This document shows, piece by piece, positions 57,396-64,000 of a stretch of 64,000 nucleotides of DNA (its first letter is position 1; each line of letters begins with the position of its first letter). The notes below the pieces were generated by a model. It did not search any database and was not told the DNA's origin. It saw only the letters and a list, made by a program, of their open reading frames with translations. The stretch comes from Mucispirillum schaedleri (GTDB lineage: Bacteria > Chrysiogenota > Deferribacteres > Deferribacterales > Mucispirillaceae), in contig CASEIN010000055.1 of assembly GCA_949287985.1 (NCBI GenBank), forward strand, positions 1 to 64,000. Reading direction: 5' to 3'. A program made the translations under genes and the position numbers.

Positions 57396-58100
57396 TTAAC
57401 CATTTATCTCCTTTATAATACTTTCAGCTGCTGCTGCTGGGTTATCTGCCTTTGTAATAGGCCTGCCTACCACAATATAATCAGAACCTAAAAGCAGTAC
57501 ATCTTTTGGGGTAACAACACGCTTTTGGTCTGTAACATCATTTCCAAGTGGTCTAATACCCGGAGTGATTGTTAAAAACTCTTTACCTAAATTTTCTTTT
57601 ATTATTTTAGTTTCTTTAGCACTAGATACTACACCATCAAGCCCACATTCTTTAGCTAATGTGGCAAGTTTTAAAACGTAACCTGCTGAAGAATAATCAT
57701 TAATATCATATTCTTTTAAATGGTTATCATCTAAACTTGTAAGCAGTGTAACCCCTATTAATAATGGACGTTTTAGACCTTTTTTGCTGCACTCATTATT
57801 AAGTTCATCAACACACATTTTCATCATATCCACCCCACCTTGTGTATGGATATTAATAATATCAGCGCCATAATTTGCAGCAGCAGAAACTGCTCGAGAT
57901 GCTGTATTTGGTATGTCATGAAATTTTAAATCAAGAAATACATTTTTACCTTCTGATTTAAGCCAGTCAATAATTGCAGGCCCAGAAGAAACAAATAACT
58001 CTAAACCTACTTTATAATAATTAATACAGCTGCCAACCTTTTTTACTAATGATTTAGCCTTTTCTATTTCATTAAAATCTAATGCAGTAATTACTTCCAT
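57396..58100 (-). CDS. pyrF: Orotidine 5'-phosphate decarboxylase
   Basis: A 234-residue TIM barrel converting OMP to UMP, last step of pyrimidine synthesis. The catalytic motif FLDLKFHDIPNTASRAV is clear, with TPGIRPLG and GRPITKADNP at the phosphate site. AGGAAAT precedes the ATG. It heads the pyrF-pyrE-PilZ-STAS part of the run, after the only sizable gap (94 bases). Confidence 0.97.
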   Translation of the reverse strand: MEVITALDFNEIEKAKSLVKKVGSCINYYKVGLELFVSSGPAIIDWLKSEGKNVFLDLKFHDIPNTASRAVSAAANYGADIINIHTQGGVDMMKMCVDELNNECSKKGLKRPLLIGVTLLTSLDDNHLKEYDINDYSSAGYVLKLATLAKECGLDGVVSSAKETKIIKENLGKEFLTITPGIRPLGNDVTDQKRVVTPKDVLLLGSDYIVVGRPITKADNPAAAAESIIKEING

Positions 58101-58127
58101 ATTATTTCCTGTTATCTAGTCATTACT

Positions 58128-58159
58128 ATTATACTACCATAATAATAAAAAAACTTCAA
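58128..58159 (-). promoter_or_regulatory. Possible promoter of pyrF
   Basis: On the minus strand TATAAT (58133-58128) is a perfect -10, but the nearest -35-like TTGAAG (58159-58154) is 20 bases away, which is too long. A promoter in this 94-base gap is plausible; I see no terminator there. Confidence 0.3.
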
Positions 58160-58194
58160 TTATATATTTACATACGTATTATTTTTTGTAAACA

Positions 58195-58968
58195 CTAAAA
58201 CTTAATTACATCACAGGGGCATACATCTACACAATGGTTACATTTGACACATTTATTATAATCAATTGATGCTAAAAAGTTTTCCACATGTATTGCATCA
58301 TAATTACATACTTTTTCGCATTTTTTACAACCTATACAGCCAGTATTACAAAACTGTTTTTGCACCCCACCTTTTTCAGTAGAGTTACATGCTACATATA
58401 CAGCATGTTCTGATGATAAAAATATTAAATTTTTAGGGCATTCTTCTATACATACACCACAGCCTGTGCATTTATCATAAACTATTTCTGCCATATTATA
58501 TTCATTCATAATAATAGCATCAAAAGGACATGCTTTTTGGCAGCTACCACCACCTACACAACCATATATACAGCTTTTAACACCACCATCATACTGGCTC
58601 ATACATAGGCAGTCTTCTGGACCAAAATATTCATATCTATTCTGGCAGTTTGTGCCACCTGCGCATTTTATATATGCTTTCATACGTATATTATTTGTAA
58701 CAGTTTGCCCTAAAAGGCTTGCAATATTACGTATTTCATCTTCTTTTAATGCACTGCATACACTTACAGGCACTTCATTATTACATATTGCTTGAGCAAG
58801 CATTCCACAGCCTGCATACCCACAAGCTCCACAGTTAGCTCCTGGAAGCAATTCTTTTACAGCTTCTACTTTTTCATCTTTTTCCACATGAAAATATTTT
58901 GATGCAAAAGCAAGAGCAGCACCTGCAACAAGTCCCATTACACCTAACACAAGAACTGTATATAACAT
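58195..58968 (-). CDS. rnfB: Rnf complex subunit RnfB
   Basis: A 257-residue iron-sulfur subunit with an N-terminal membrane segment, the C-x2-C-x4-C-type cluster in GANCGACGYAGCGM, and four ferredoxin-type motifs (CVGGGSCQKACP, CTGCGVCIEECP, CIGCKKCEKVC, CVKCNHCVDVCP). It passes electrons from ferredoxin into the Rnf membrane complex. Four ferredoxin motifs make it longer than E. coli RsxB. It is the last gene of rnfCDGEAB; one base separates it from rnfA. Confidence 0.97.
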   Translation of the reverse strand: MLYTVLVLGVMGLVAGAALAFASKYFHVEKDEKVEAVKELLPGANCGACGYAGCGMLAQAICNNEVPVSVCSALKEDEIRNIASLLGQTVTNNIRMKAYIKCAGGTNCQNRYEYFGPEDCLCMSQYDGGVKSCIYGCVGGGSCQKACPFDAIIMNEYNMAEIVYDKCTGCGVCIEECPKNLIFLSSEHAVYVACNSTEKGGVQKQFCNTGCIGCKKCEKVCNYDAIHVENFLASIDYNKCVKCNHCVDVCPCDVIKF

Positions 58969-58969
58969 A

Positions 58970-59548
58970 TTATTTCACCATACCTGAAAAACCCATAAAC
59001 GCAAGGGATAATATCCCTGCCATTATAAATACTATTGGCATACCCTTAAAATACTTTGGAACAGCAGAATATTCTATTCTTTCTCTTAAAAGTGAAAAAA
59101 GCACAAGGGCAAGCCCAAAGCCTGCTGCCGTTCCAAAACTAAATACAAGCATTTCTAAAAATGTATATTCATATTGAACATTTAATAAGGCAACACCTAA
59201 AACTGCACAGTTTGTTGTAATAAGTGGTAAATATATACCAAGACCAGCATAAAGCTGGGGCAGAGTCTTTTCTATTACCATTTCCACAAACTGAACTAAT
59301 GCGGCTATTATTAAAATAAATACTATTGTCCGTAAATTTTCTAAATGAAGTGGAACTAATATAAATTTATCTATTATAAATGATACAGTAGATGAAATAG
59401 TCATTACAAAAGCAACAGATAAGCTCATACCTATGGCAGTTTCTGAACTTTTTGATACACCCATAAATGGGCATATTCCTAAAAACCTGCTTAAAACTAT
59501 ATTATTAACTAAAGCTGCACCAACAAACAGTAGTAAAAAATGCTCCAT
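58970..59548 (-). CDS. rnfA: Rnf complex subunit RnfA
   Basis: A 192-residue membrane protein with six hydrophobic segments: MEHFLLLFVGAALVNNIVLSRFLGICPFMGVSKSSETAIGM is the family start. RnfA and RnfE are homologous and form an inverted pair in the membrane that carries a shared iron-sulfur centre. Its ATG overlaps the rnfE stop. Confidence 0.97.
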   Translation of the reverse strand: MEHFLLLFVGAALVNNIVLSRFLGICPFMGVSKSSETAIGMSLSVAFVMTISSTVSFIIDKFILVPLHLENLRTIVFILIIAALVQFVEMVIEKTLPQLYAGLGIYLPLITTNCAVLGVALLNVQYEYTFLEMLVFSFGTAAGFGLALVLFSLLRERIEYSAVPKYFKGMPIVFIMAGILSLAFMGFSGMVK

Positions 59549-60147
59549 TAGTCACCACCTTTTATTTTATCATCTAAAAATTGTTTGCCGGCAAAAATAA
59601 AACCTAAAAATAAAAAAGCACCTGGTGGGAGTATGGCTATTAATAACGGATTATATGATGATAACATAACTGGCATATTAAAAAATGTTCCTGCCCCTGC
59701 TATTTCTCTTACACTGCCTAATATTAATAATGCAATAGTAAAACCAATCCCTACACTTAAGCCATCTAATAAAGAATAAAGTGGGTTATTTTTAGATGCA
59801 AATGATTCTGCCCTGCCTAATACAATACAGTTAACCACAATTAAAGGTATAAAAATACCTAATACTTTATGCATGGAATATAAATTTGCTTTCATAAGCT
59901 GGTCTATAATCGTTACAAAACATGCAATTATTACAATATATGACGGAATACGAACATTTTTAGGAATATATTTTGCCACTAGTGATATTACAAAATTAGA
60001 ACCAGTAAGCACTGCTGTTGTTGCAAGCCCCATTCCTAATGCATTTGTGGCACTTGTAGTAACTGCTAAAGTTGGGCATAACCCAAGCATTTGTTTAAAA
60101 ATTGCGTTATTATTATATAAACCATTAAGAATAATATTTTTAATCAT
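59548..60147 (-). CDS. rnfE: Rnf complex subunit RnfE
   Basis: A 199-residue membrane protein with six hydrophobic segments; family stretches are NAIFKQMLGLCPTLAVTTSATNALGMG and PPGAFLFLGFIFAGKQF. Homologous to RnfA. It overlaps rnfG by 8 bases and rnfA by one. Confidence 0.97.
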   Translation of the reverse strand: MIKNIILNGLYNNNAIFKQMLGLCPTLAVTTSATNALGMGLATTAVLTGSNFVISLVAKYIPKNVRIPSYIVIIACFVTIIDQLMKANLYSMHKVLGIFIPLIVVNCIVLGRAESFASKNNPLYSLLDGLSVGIGFTIALLILGSVREIAGAGTFFNMPVMLSSYNPLLIAILPPGAFLFLGFIFAGKQFLDDKIKGGD

Positions 60148-60694
60148 TTTGTAACCCTTTTGCTTTATTAACAGCTTCTAATGAATTTTGCACTGCTTTT
60201 GCAACTGCTCTTGGGCTTATAGTAGCACCACTAAACTGCTCTATATCTCCACCATCTTTTTTTACTGCTATTCTATCTTCCACTCTTTTACCTGTAAAAG
60301 AGTTTAAAAATGATTTATCCATTATTTTATCACCAAGCCCCGGAGTTTCGGAATGGTAAATTATTGCAACACCAGTAACAGCACCTTTTACATCTACCCC
60401 AGTAAGCACAGATATTGCCCCACCATAACCTGATGTTTCTATTACATTTACTGCATAGCCTGTTATTTCATTATCTTTTTTACCAACGAAAACTTTTATA
60501 CCATTATTTATTATAACATCTTTATCTGGCTCATTATTATGAAATGGTAGAACCGATTTTAATGCAGTTAGCACTTCCTGCCTTTCCTGATATGCTATTT
60601 TATCTTTAGTAGCATTGTGAGATAAAGCAAGCATTACTGCTGCTGTTACTGTAATCAATGTAATTGTTATAACAGATTTAAAATAGTTTTTCAT
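60140..60694 (-). CDS. rnfG: Rnf complex subunit RnfG (covalent FMN)
   Basis: A 184-residue protein: one N-terminal membrane segment then a periplasmic FMN-binding domain. Thr158 in FSGATISPRAV is the site of covalent phosphoester FMN. I use ATG 60694 with GGAGA before it; the frame extends to 60745 inside rnfD. It overlaps rnfD by 17 bases. Confidence 0.95.
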   Translation of the reverse strand: MKNYFKSVITITLITVTAAVMLALSHNATKDKIAYQERQEVLTALKSVLPFHNNEPDKDVIINNGIKVFVGKKDNEITGYAVNVIETSGYGGAISVLTGVDVKGAVTGVAIIYHSETPGLGDKIMDKSFLNSFTGKRVEDRIAVKKDGGDIEQFSGATISPRAVAKAVQNSLEAVNKAKGLQND

Positions 60695-61658
60695 CTCTGT
60701 CTCCAAAAACATTTGGTCTAAAAAACTTATCAAGCATTGGAACAAATGCGTTCATTATTAATATGGCAAAACCAACACCTTCAGGATAGCCACCATATAC
60801 TCTTATAATTACCGTTAAAAACCCACAGCCTATTCCAAAAATTATTTTTCCAACTGTAAACATGGGGCTTGTAGAATAATCTGTTGCCATAAAAAAAGCA
60901 CCCAGTAGAAGCCCGCCACTAAAAACATGATGATATGCTGATATTGTCATATTGCTGTCTATTTGGTTTAGTATAAATGTAAAAATAAAAACTGTGCCTA
61001 TAAATGTTATAGGAATATGCCAGGATATAATCTGCTTATAAAGTAATAAAAGCCCACCAATTATTATTGCAATGGGAGAAATCTCTCCAATAGAACCACC
61101 TGCTGTAAACAGCATATAATTTATATCTATTGGAAAATGACTGATATATCCATATGTAGAAATATCTGTTTTTGCATTGCCTAATATGGTTGCTCCACTT
61201 AATGCATCAATTGTAGTATAAACTGGTCTTTGAAATGATGTCATAAGTGCAGGAAATGATACAAGAAGCACCATTCTGCCAGTTAAAGCAGGGTTAAAGG
61301 GATTTTGCCCTATTCCACCAAAAACCATTTTACCTACTACTATTGCAAAGAAAACACCAATTACTGCTGCCCATATAGGAAGTGCTGGTGGCAGTGTCAT
61401 AGTAAACAGTAAGCCTGTAACAACAGCACTTAAATCTTTTATACTGCTTTTTTTACCTTGAATAACACAAAATATATGTTCAAAAAGTAATGCTGCACTA
61501 ATACAAATGCCATATAAAGTAAGCACGTATAACCCATAGTTTATAACAGATAAAACTACAGAAGGAATTAATGCTGCTATAACATAAAGCATAATTGTAG
61601 ATGTGGTCATATGGCTTCTAATATGTGGTGCAAATGTTACATTCATTAACTCTTTCAT
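60678..61658 (-). CDS. rnfD: Rnf complex subunit RnfD (covalent FMN)
   Basis: A 326-residue membrane protein with about ten hydrophobic segments. Thr157 in DALSGATILG is the covalent FMN site. The family start FAPHIRSHMTTSTIMLYVIAALIP and FNPALTGRMVLLVSFPALMT are clear. One base separates it from rnfC. Confidence 0.97.
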   Translation of the reverse strand: MKELMNVTFAPHIRSHMTTSTIMLYVIAALIPSVVLSVINYGLYVLTLYGICISAALLFEHIFCVIQGKKSSIKDLSAVVTGLLFTMTLPPALPIWAAVIGVFFAIVVGKMVFGGIGQNPFNPALTGRMVLLVSFPALMTSFQRPVYTTIDALSGATILGNAKTDISTYGYISHFPIDINYMLFTAGGSIGEISPIAIIIGGLLLLYKQIISWHIPITFIGTVFIFTFILNQIDSNMTISAYHHVFSGGLLLGAFFMATDYSTSPMFTVGKIIFGIGCGFLTVIIRVYGGYPEGVGFAILIMNAFVPMLDKFFRPNVFGDRDEKLF

Positions 61659-61659
61659 A

Positions 61660-62958
61660 TTACTTACTTTCCTTATGGGTAGATAAATAAATGGCAGCCC
61701 TTTTTTTACCTGCTTTTATAGTTTCTGCTAAAAGCCTTCTTGATGGGCAAATGTAAGAACAGCAGCCGCATTCAATACAGCTCATAATATTTTCATCAAT
61801 ATTTTTTGAAGTATTATTTATTAAAAAGTTTTGCTCTAAATCTCTTGGCACAAGCCCCATAACACATACTTCGCTGCATTTTCCACACCTAATACATGCA
61901 AGTATTTCCTGTTTTTTTATTTTTTTAAGCAGCAGCACTCCACCTGTTGTTTTAATAAGTGGTATTTGAAGTGAAGCAACAGAACCACCAGTCATGGGTC
62001 CACCAAATATAACTTTATAGCCTTTTTTATATTTATTACTGCTTCGTTCTAAAAACCTGTCAACTGGCACACCTAAAGGCATACGGTAATTGGCAGGGTT
62101 TTCCACATCACCAGAAATAGTAACCACCCTTTCATATAAAGGTTTTGAAAAAATAGCTGCTTCATATAAAGCATTAGCTGTTGCCACATTTTGTATTAGA
62201 ACCCCAATATCTGCTGGCAGCCTGCCAGAAGGCACTACTCTGCCAAGTATGGAAAAAATAAGCTGTTTTTCGCCCCCTTGAGGGTATTTTACAGGAAGCC
62301 CAATAATATCTATACCATATTTTCCTGCTTTTTGTTTCAATATTGCAATACAGTCTTTTTTATTATTTTCAACAGCTATAATACAGGCAGATGCTTTCAC
62401 CTGCTCTTTTATCATTAAAGCACCCTGTAAAATATTCTCTGGCTTTTCACGCATTAAAGCATGGTCGCACATTAAGTATGGTTCACACTCTGCCCCATTT
62501 ATTATAACAGTATCAACAGGTTTATTTGGCTTTAATTTTACATGGGTAGGAAAGCCTGCCCCACCAAGCCCAACTATTCCTGCTTTTAATGCAACTTCTG
62601 CTAAATTTGAGCCACCATCAATTTTTTTATAATCACTATTTATACCGTCTGCTGTAATAATACAGCCTTGAATCTGCCCTATTGCTGGGTGAAAAACTGA
62701 TGATATATCTTTAACTTTTCCAGAAACTGGACTATGAATGTTAGATGACAGCCCCTTGCCACATTCTGCTATTAAAGAGCCTTTTTCAACATAATCCCCT
62801 ATTTGAACCACACTTACAGCAGGAGAGCCAATGTGTTGAATAAAGGGGATAAAAAACTCGTCCCCTTTTAATATTTGAAAATCATTTACCATGGATACAT
62901 CTGCAATTTTATGACCTGCAGGGTGTATCCCACCTTTTAATCCAAACTGACCAAGCAT
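61660..62958 (-). CDS. rnfC: Rnf complex subunit RnfC
   Basis: A 432-residue NADH-binding peripheral subunit. It has the flavin/NADH loop GLGGAGFPTHVKL, NGAECEPYLMCDHALM, and two C-terminal 4Fe-4S motifs (CIRCGKCSEVC; CIECGCCSYICP). Rnf couples ferredoxin and NAD with ion pumping (Na+ or H+); the order CDGEAB matches that of acetogens such as Acetobacterium. It overlaps the dCMP-deaminase gene by one base. Confidence 0.97.
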   Translation of the reverse strand: MLGQFGLKGGIHPAGHKIADVSMVNDFQILKGDEFFIPFIQHIGSPAVSVVQIGDYVEKGSLIAECGKGLSSNIHSPVSGKVKDISSVFHPAIGQIQGCIITADGINSDYKKIDGGSNLAEVALKAGIVGLGGAGFPTHVKLKPNKPVDTVIINGAECEPYLMCDHALMREKPENILQGALMIKEQVKASACIIAVENNKKDCIAILKQKAGKYGIDIIGLPVKYPQGGEKQLIFSILGRVVPSGRLPADIGVLIQNVATANALYEAAIFSKPLYERVVTISGDVENPANYRMPLGVPVDRFLERSSNKYKKGYKVIFGGPMTGGSVASLQIPLIKTTGGVLLLKKIKKQEILACIRCGKCSEVCVMGLVPRDLEQNFLINNTSKNIDENIMSCIECGCCSYICPSRRLLAETIKAGKKRAAIYLSTHKESK

Positions 62959-63410
62959 TAGTTTTCTTTCTTATATTGTAACACTCTTATATCTGTGTCT
63001 TTTAATAACTCATCTGCTAATGGGTCATTATAATATTCATCATACACTATTCTTGATATTTTAGCATTAATAATCATTTTAGTGCATATGGAGCAAGGTT
63101 TTGTAGTGCAGTATATTGTTGCGCCTTCTGTAGAAACCCCATGGAGTGCTGCTTGAATTATAGCATTTTGCTCCCCATGAAGCCCGCGGCACAACTCATG
63201 ACGCTCCCCACTGGGAACGTTTAATTTCTGCCTAAGACAACCTGTAACTTCGCAGTGGGTAACACCACTTGGTGCTCCATTATACCCTGTTGCAATAATA
63301 CGGGTATCCTTTACAAGAACTGCTCCAACATGGCGGCGAAGGCATGTAGAACGCTTAGCCGCCAGCTTTGTCATTTCCATGAAATATTCGTCCCAGCTGG
63401 GTCTTTTCAT
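62958..63410 (-). CDS. Deoxycytidylate (dCMP) deaminase, ComEB family
   Basis: About 150 residues with the cytidine/deoxycytidylate deaminase zinc site: HGEQNAII (His and catalytic Glu) and [11 protein letters not shown] (two Cys ligands), preceded by [24 protein letters not shown]. It turns dCMP into dUMP for dTMP synthesis. I use ATG 63410 ([10 protein letters not shown]), with AAGGAAGG before it; the frame extends to 63449 inside glyA. It joins folate-linked glyA with nucleotide metabolism, which makes biochemical sense. Confidence 0.93.
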   Translation of the reverse strand: MKRPSWDEYFMEMTKLAAKRSTCLRRHVGAVLVKDTRIIATGYNGAPSGVTHCEVTGCLRQKLNVPSGERHELCRGLHGEQNAIIQAALHGVSTEGATIYCTTKPCSICTKMIINAKISRIVYDEYYNDPLADELLKDTDIRVLQYKKEN

Positions 63411-63411
63411 T

Positions 63412-64000
63412 TTAATATAACCTTCCTTTATATAAAGGGAAAGCTGCACATAATTCTTTAACTTTACCTTTTATTTCTGCAATCTTATTATCATCATTAA
63501 TGTTTTCAAAAACATCTGCAATAAAATTACCAATTAATTCCATTTCTTTTTCTTTCATACCTCTTGTTGTAACAGCTGGAGCACCAATACGGATACCACT
63601 TGTAACAAATGGAGATAATGTTTCAAAAGGAATAGTATTTTTATTTGTAGTAATATTTGCTTTATCTAAAGCATGCTGGCAGTCTTTACCAGTTAAGCCT
63701 TTAGACTGAACATCTATTAATACAAGGTGATTATCAGTGCCACCAGAAACTATTCTAAAACCTCTTGCTTTAATTGTTTCTGCAAGCTGTTTTGCATTTT
63801 TTACTATTTGAGTTTGGTATGCTTTAAATTCATCACTTAATGCTTCTTTTAACGCCACTGCTTTACCTGCAATAACATGCATTAATGGTCCACCCTGCAT
63901 ACCTGGGAATACCTGCGAGTTAATAGCTTTTTCATACTGAGCTTTGGCAAGTATCATACCACCTCTTGGACCTCTTAAAGTTTTATGAGTTGTAGTAGTA
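63412..64000 (-). CDS. glyA: Serine hydroxymethyltransferase, C-terminal part (cut by window edge)
   Basis: The minus-strand frame is open to the window end and gives about 195 residues, roughly the last half of GlyA. The PLP-lysine motif [13 protein letters not shown] is in the last 45 bases of the window, followed by [27 protein letters not shown] and [18 protein letters not shown]. The enzyme interconverts serine and glycine and loads one-carbon units on tetrahydrofolate. It is the first visible gene of the long minus run, one base from the deaminase gene. Confidence 0.97.
   Translation of the reverse strand, partial: TTTTHKTLRGPRGGMILAKAQYEKAINSQVFPGMQGGPLMHVIAGKAVALKEALSDEFKAYQTQIVKNAKQLAETIKARGFRIVSGGTDNHLVLIDVQSKGLTGKDCQHALDKANITTNKNTIPFETLSPFVTSGIRIGAPAVTTRGMKEKEMELIGNFIADVFENINDDNKIAEIKGKVKELCAAFPLYKGRLY

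Noticed and set aside
58134-58153. Clear sigma70 promoter before pyrF
   Set aside because: The TATAAT is perfect but the nearest -35-like element is 20 bases away; kept only as a low-confidence candidate.
1-64000. CRISPR array, tRNA or rRNA genes, prophage or integrase
   Set aside because: I saw no regularly spaced repeats, no tRNA-like cloverleaf or CCA ends in the short gaps, and no integrase or phage structural genes. The only mobile-element trace is the IS30-like fragment at the left edge.

Overview
The window is AT-rich (roughly 30 percent G+C by eye) and densely coded. It comes from a Gram-negative bacterium: there is a KDO-8-P synthase, outer-membrane beta-barrels, a lipoprotein, an O-antigen-ligase-like protein and YidC. 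Rnf, LL-diaminopimelate aminotransferase (DapL), type III glutamine synthetase, FolE2 and low G+C together suggest an anaerobic, probably host-associated lineage. A Deferribacterota member such as Mucispirillum is my best guess, but that is inference and could not be checked by alignment.

Layout: 1-75 is the 5' end of an IS30-like transposase with an inverted repeat in its leader. 365-4506 holds a CNNM/CorC protein, a haem-c-motif sensor kinase and an O-antigen-ligase-like protein. 4633-10923 holds an ACT-domain protein, peptide deformylase, a 2-hydroxyacid dehydrogenase, an MFS transporter, KdsA and a large unrecognised exported protein. 11062-14386 is hisF-hisE-argH plus a lipoprotein. 14387-20666 (minus) is the classic rpmH-rnpA-yidD-yidC-jag cluster extended by a YHS protein, a TPR protein, folE2 and a DUF6056-like membrane glycosyltransferase that is split at a run of nine G. 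20789-28527 (minus) holds yebC, ruvC, ruvA, ruvB, radA, a rhuM broken by one in-frame amber codon, fabI and an unrecognised acidic protein. 28679-34514 has two tandem DUF805-like membrane proteins, two tandem small beta-barrels and a hybrid kinase. 34682-45977 is a nitrogen-assimilation block: glnN (GSIII) is divergent from gltB-gltD-dapL and followed by a NifA-like sigma54 activator. 46078-64000 (minus) is an almost gapless run: glyA, a dCMP deaminase, rnfCDGEAB, pyrF, pyrE, PilZ, STAS, rlmN, bcp, xseB, ispA, dxs, tlyA, nadK, recN, dedA and an M23 peptidase.

Three signals stand out. (1) The DUF6056-like gene is split in two frames exactly at a nine-base G run; one added G (or two lost) restores about 499 codons, which suggests a phase-variable surface-glycan gene carried in the rpmH operon. 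(2) The glnN/gltB intergenic region has a near-consensus sigma54 promoter toward glnN, a weaker one toward gltB, and a palindrome TTACAAAATTGTAA that recurs just upstream of the NifA-like gene, so one small regulon may control GS, GOGAT and DapL. (3) rhuM is intact apart from a single TAG where I recall the family having Gln. I saw no tRNA, rRNA or CRISPR array.
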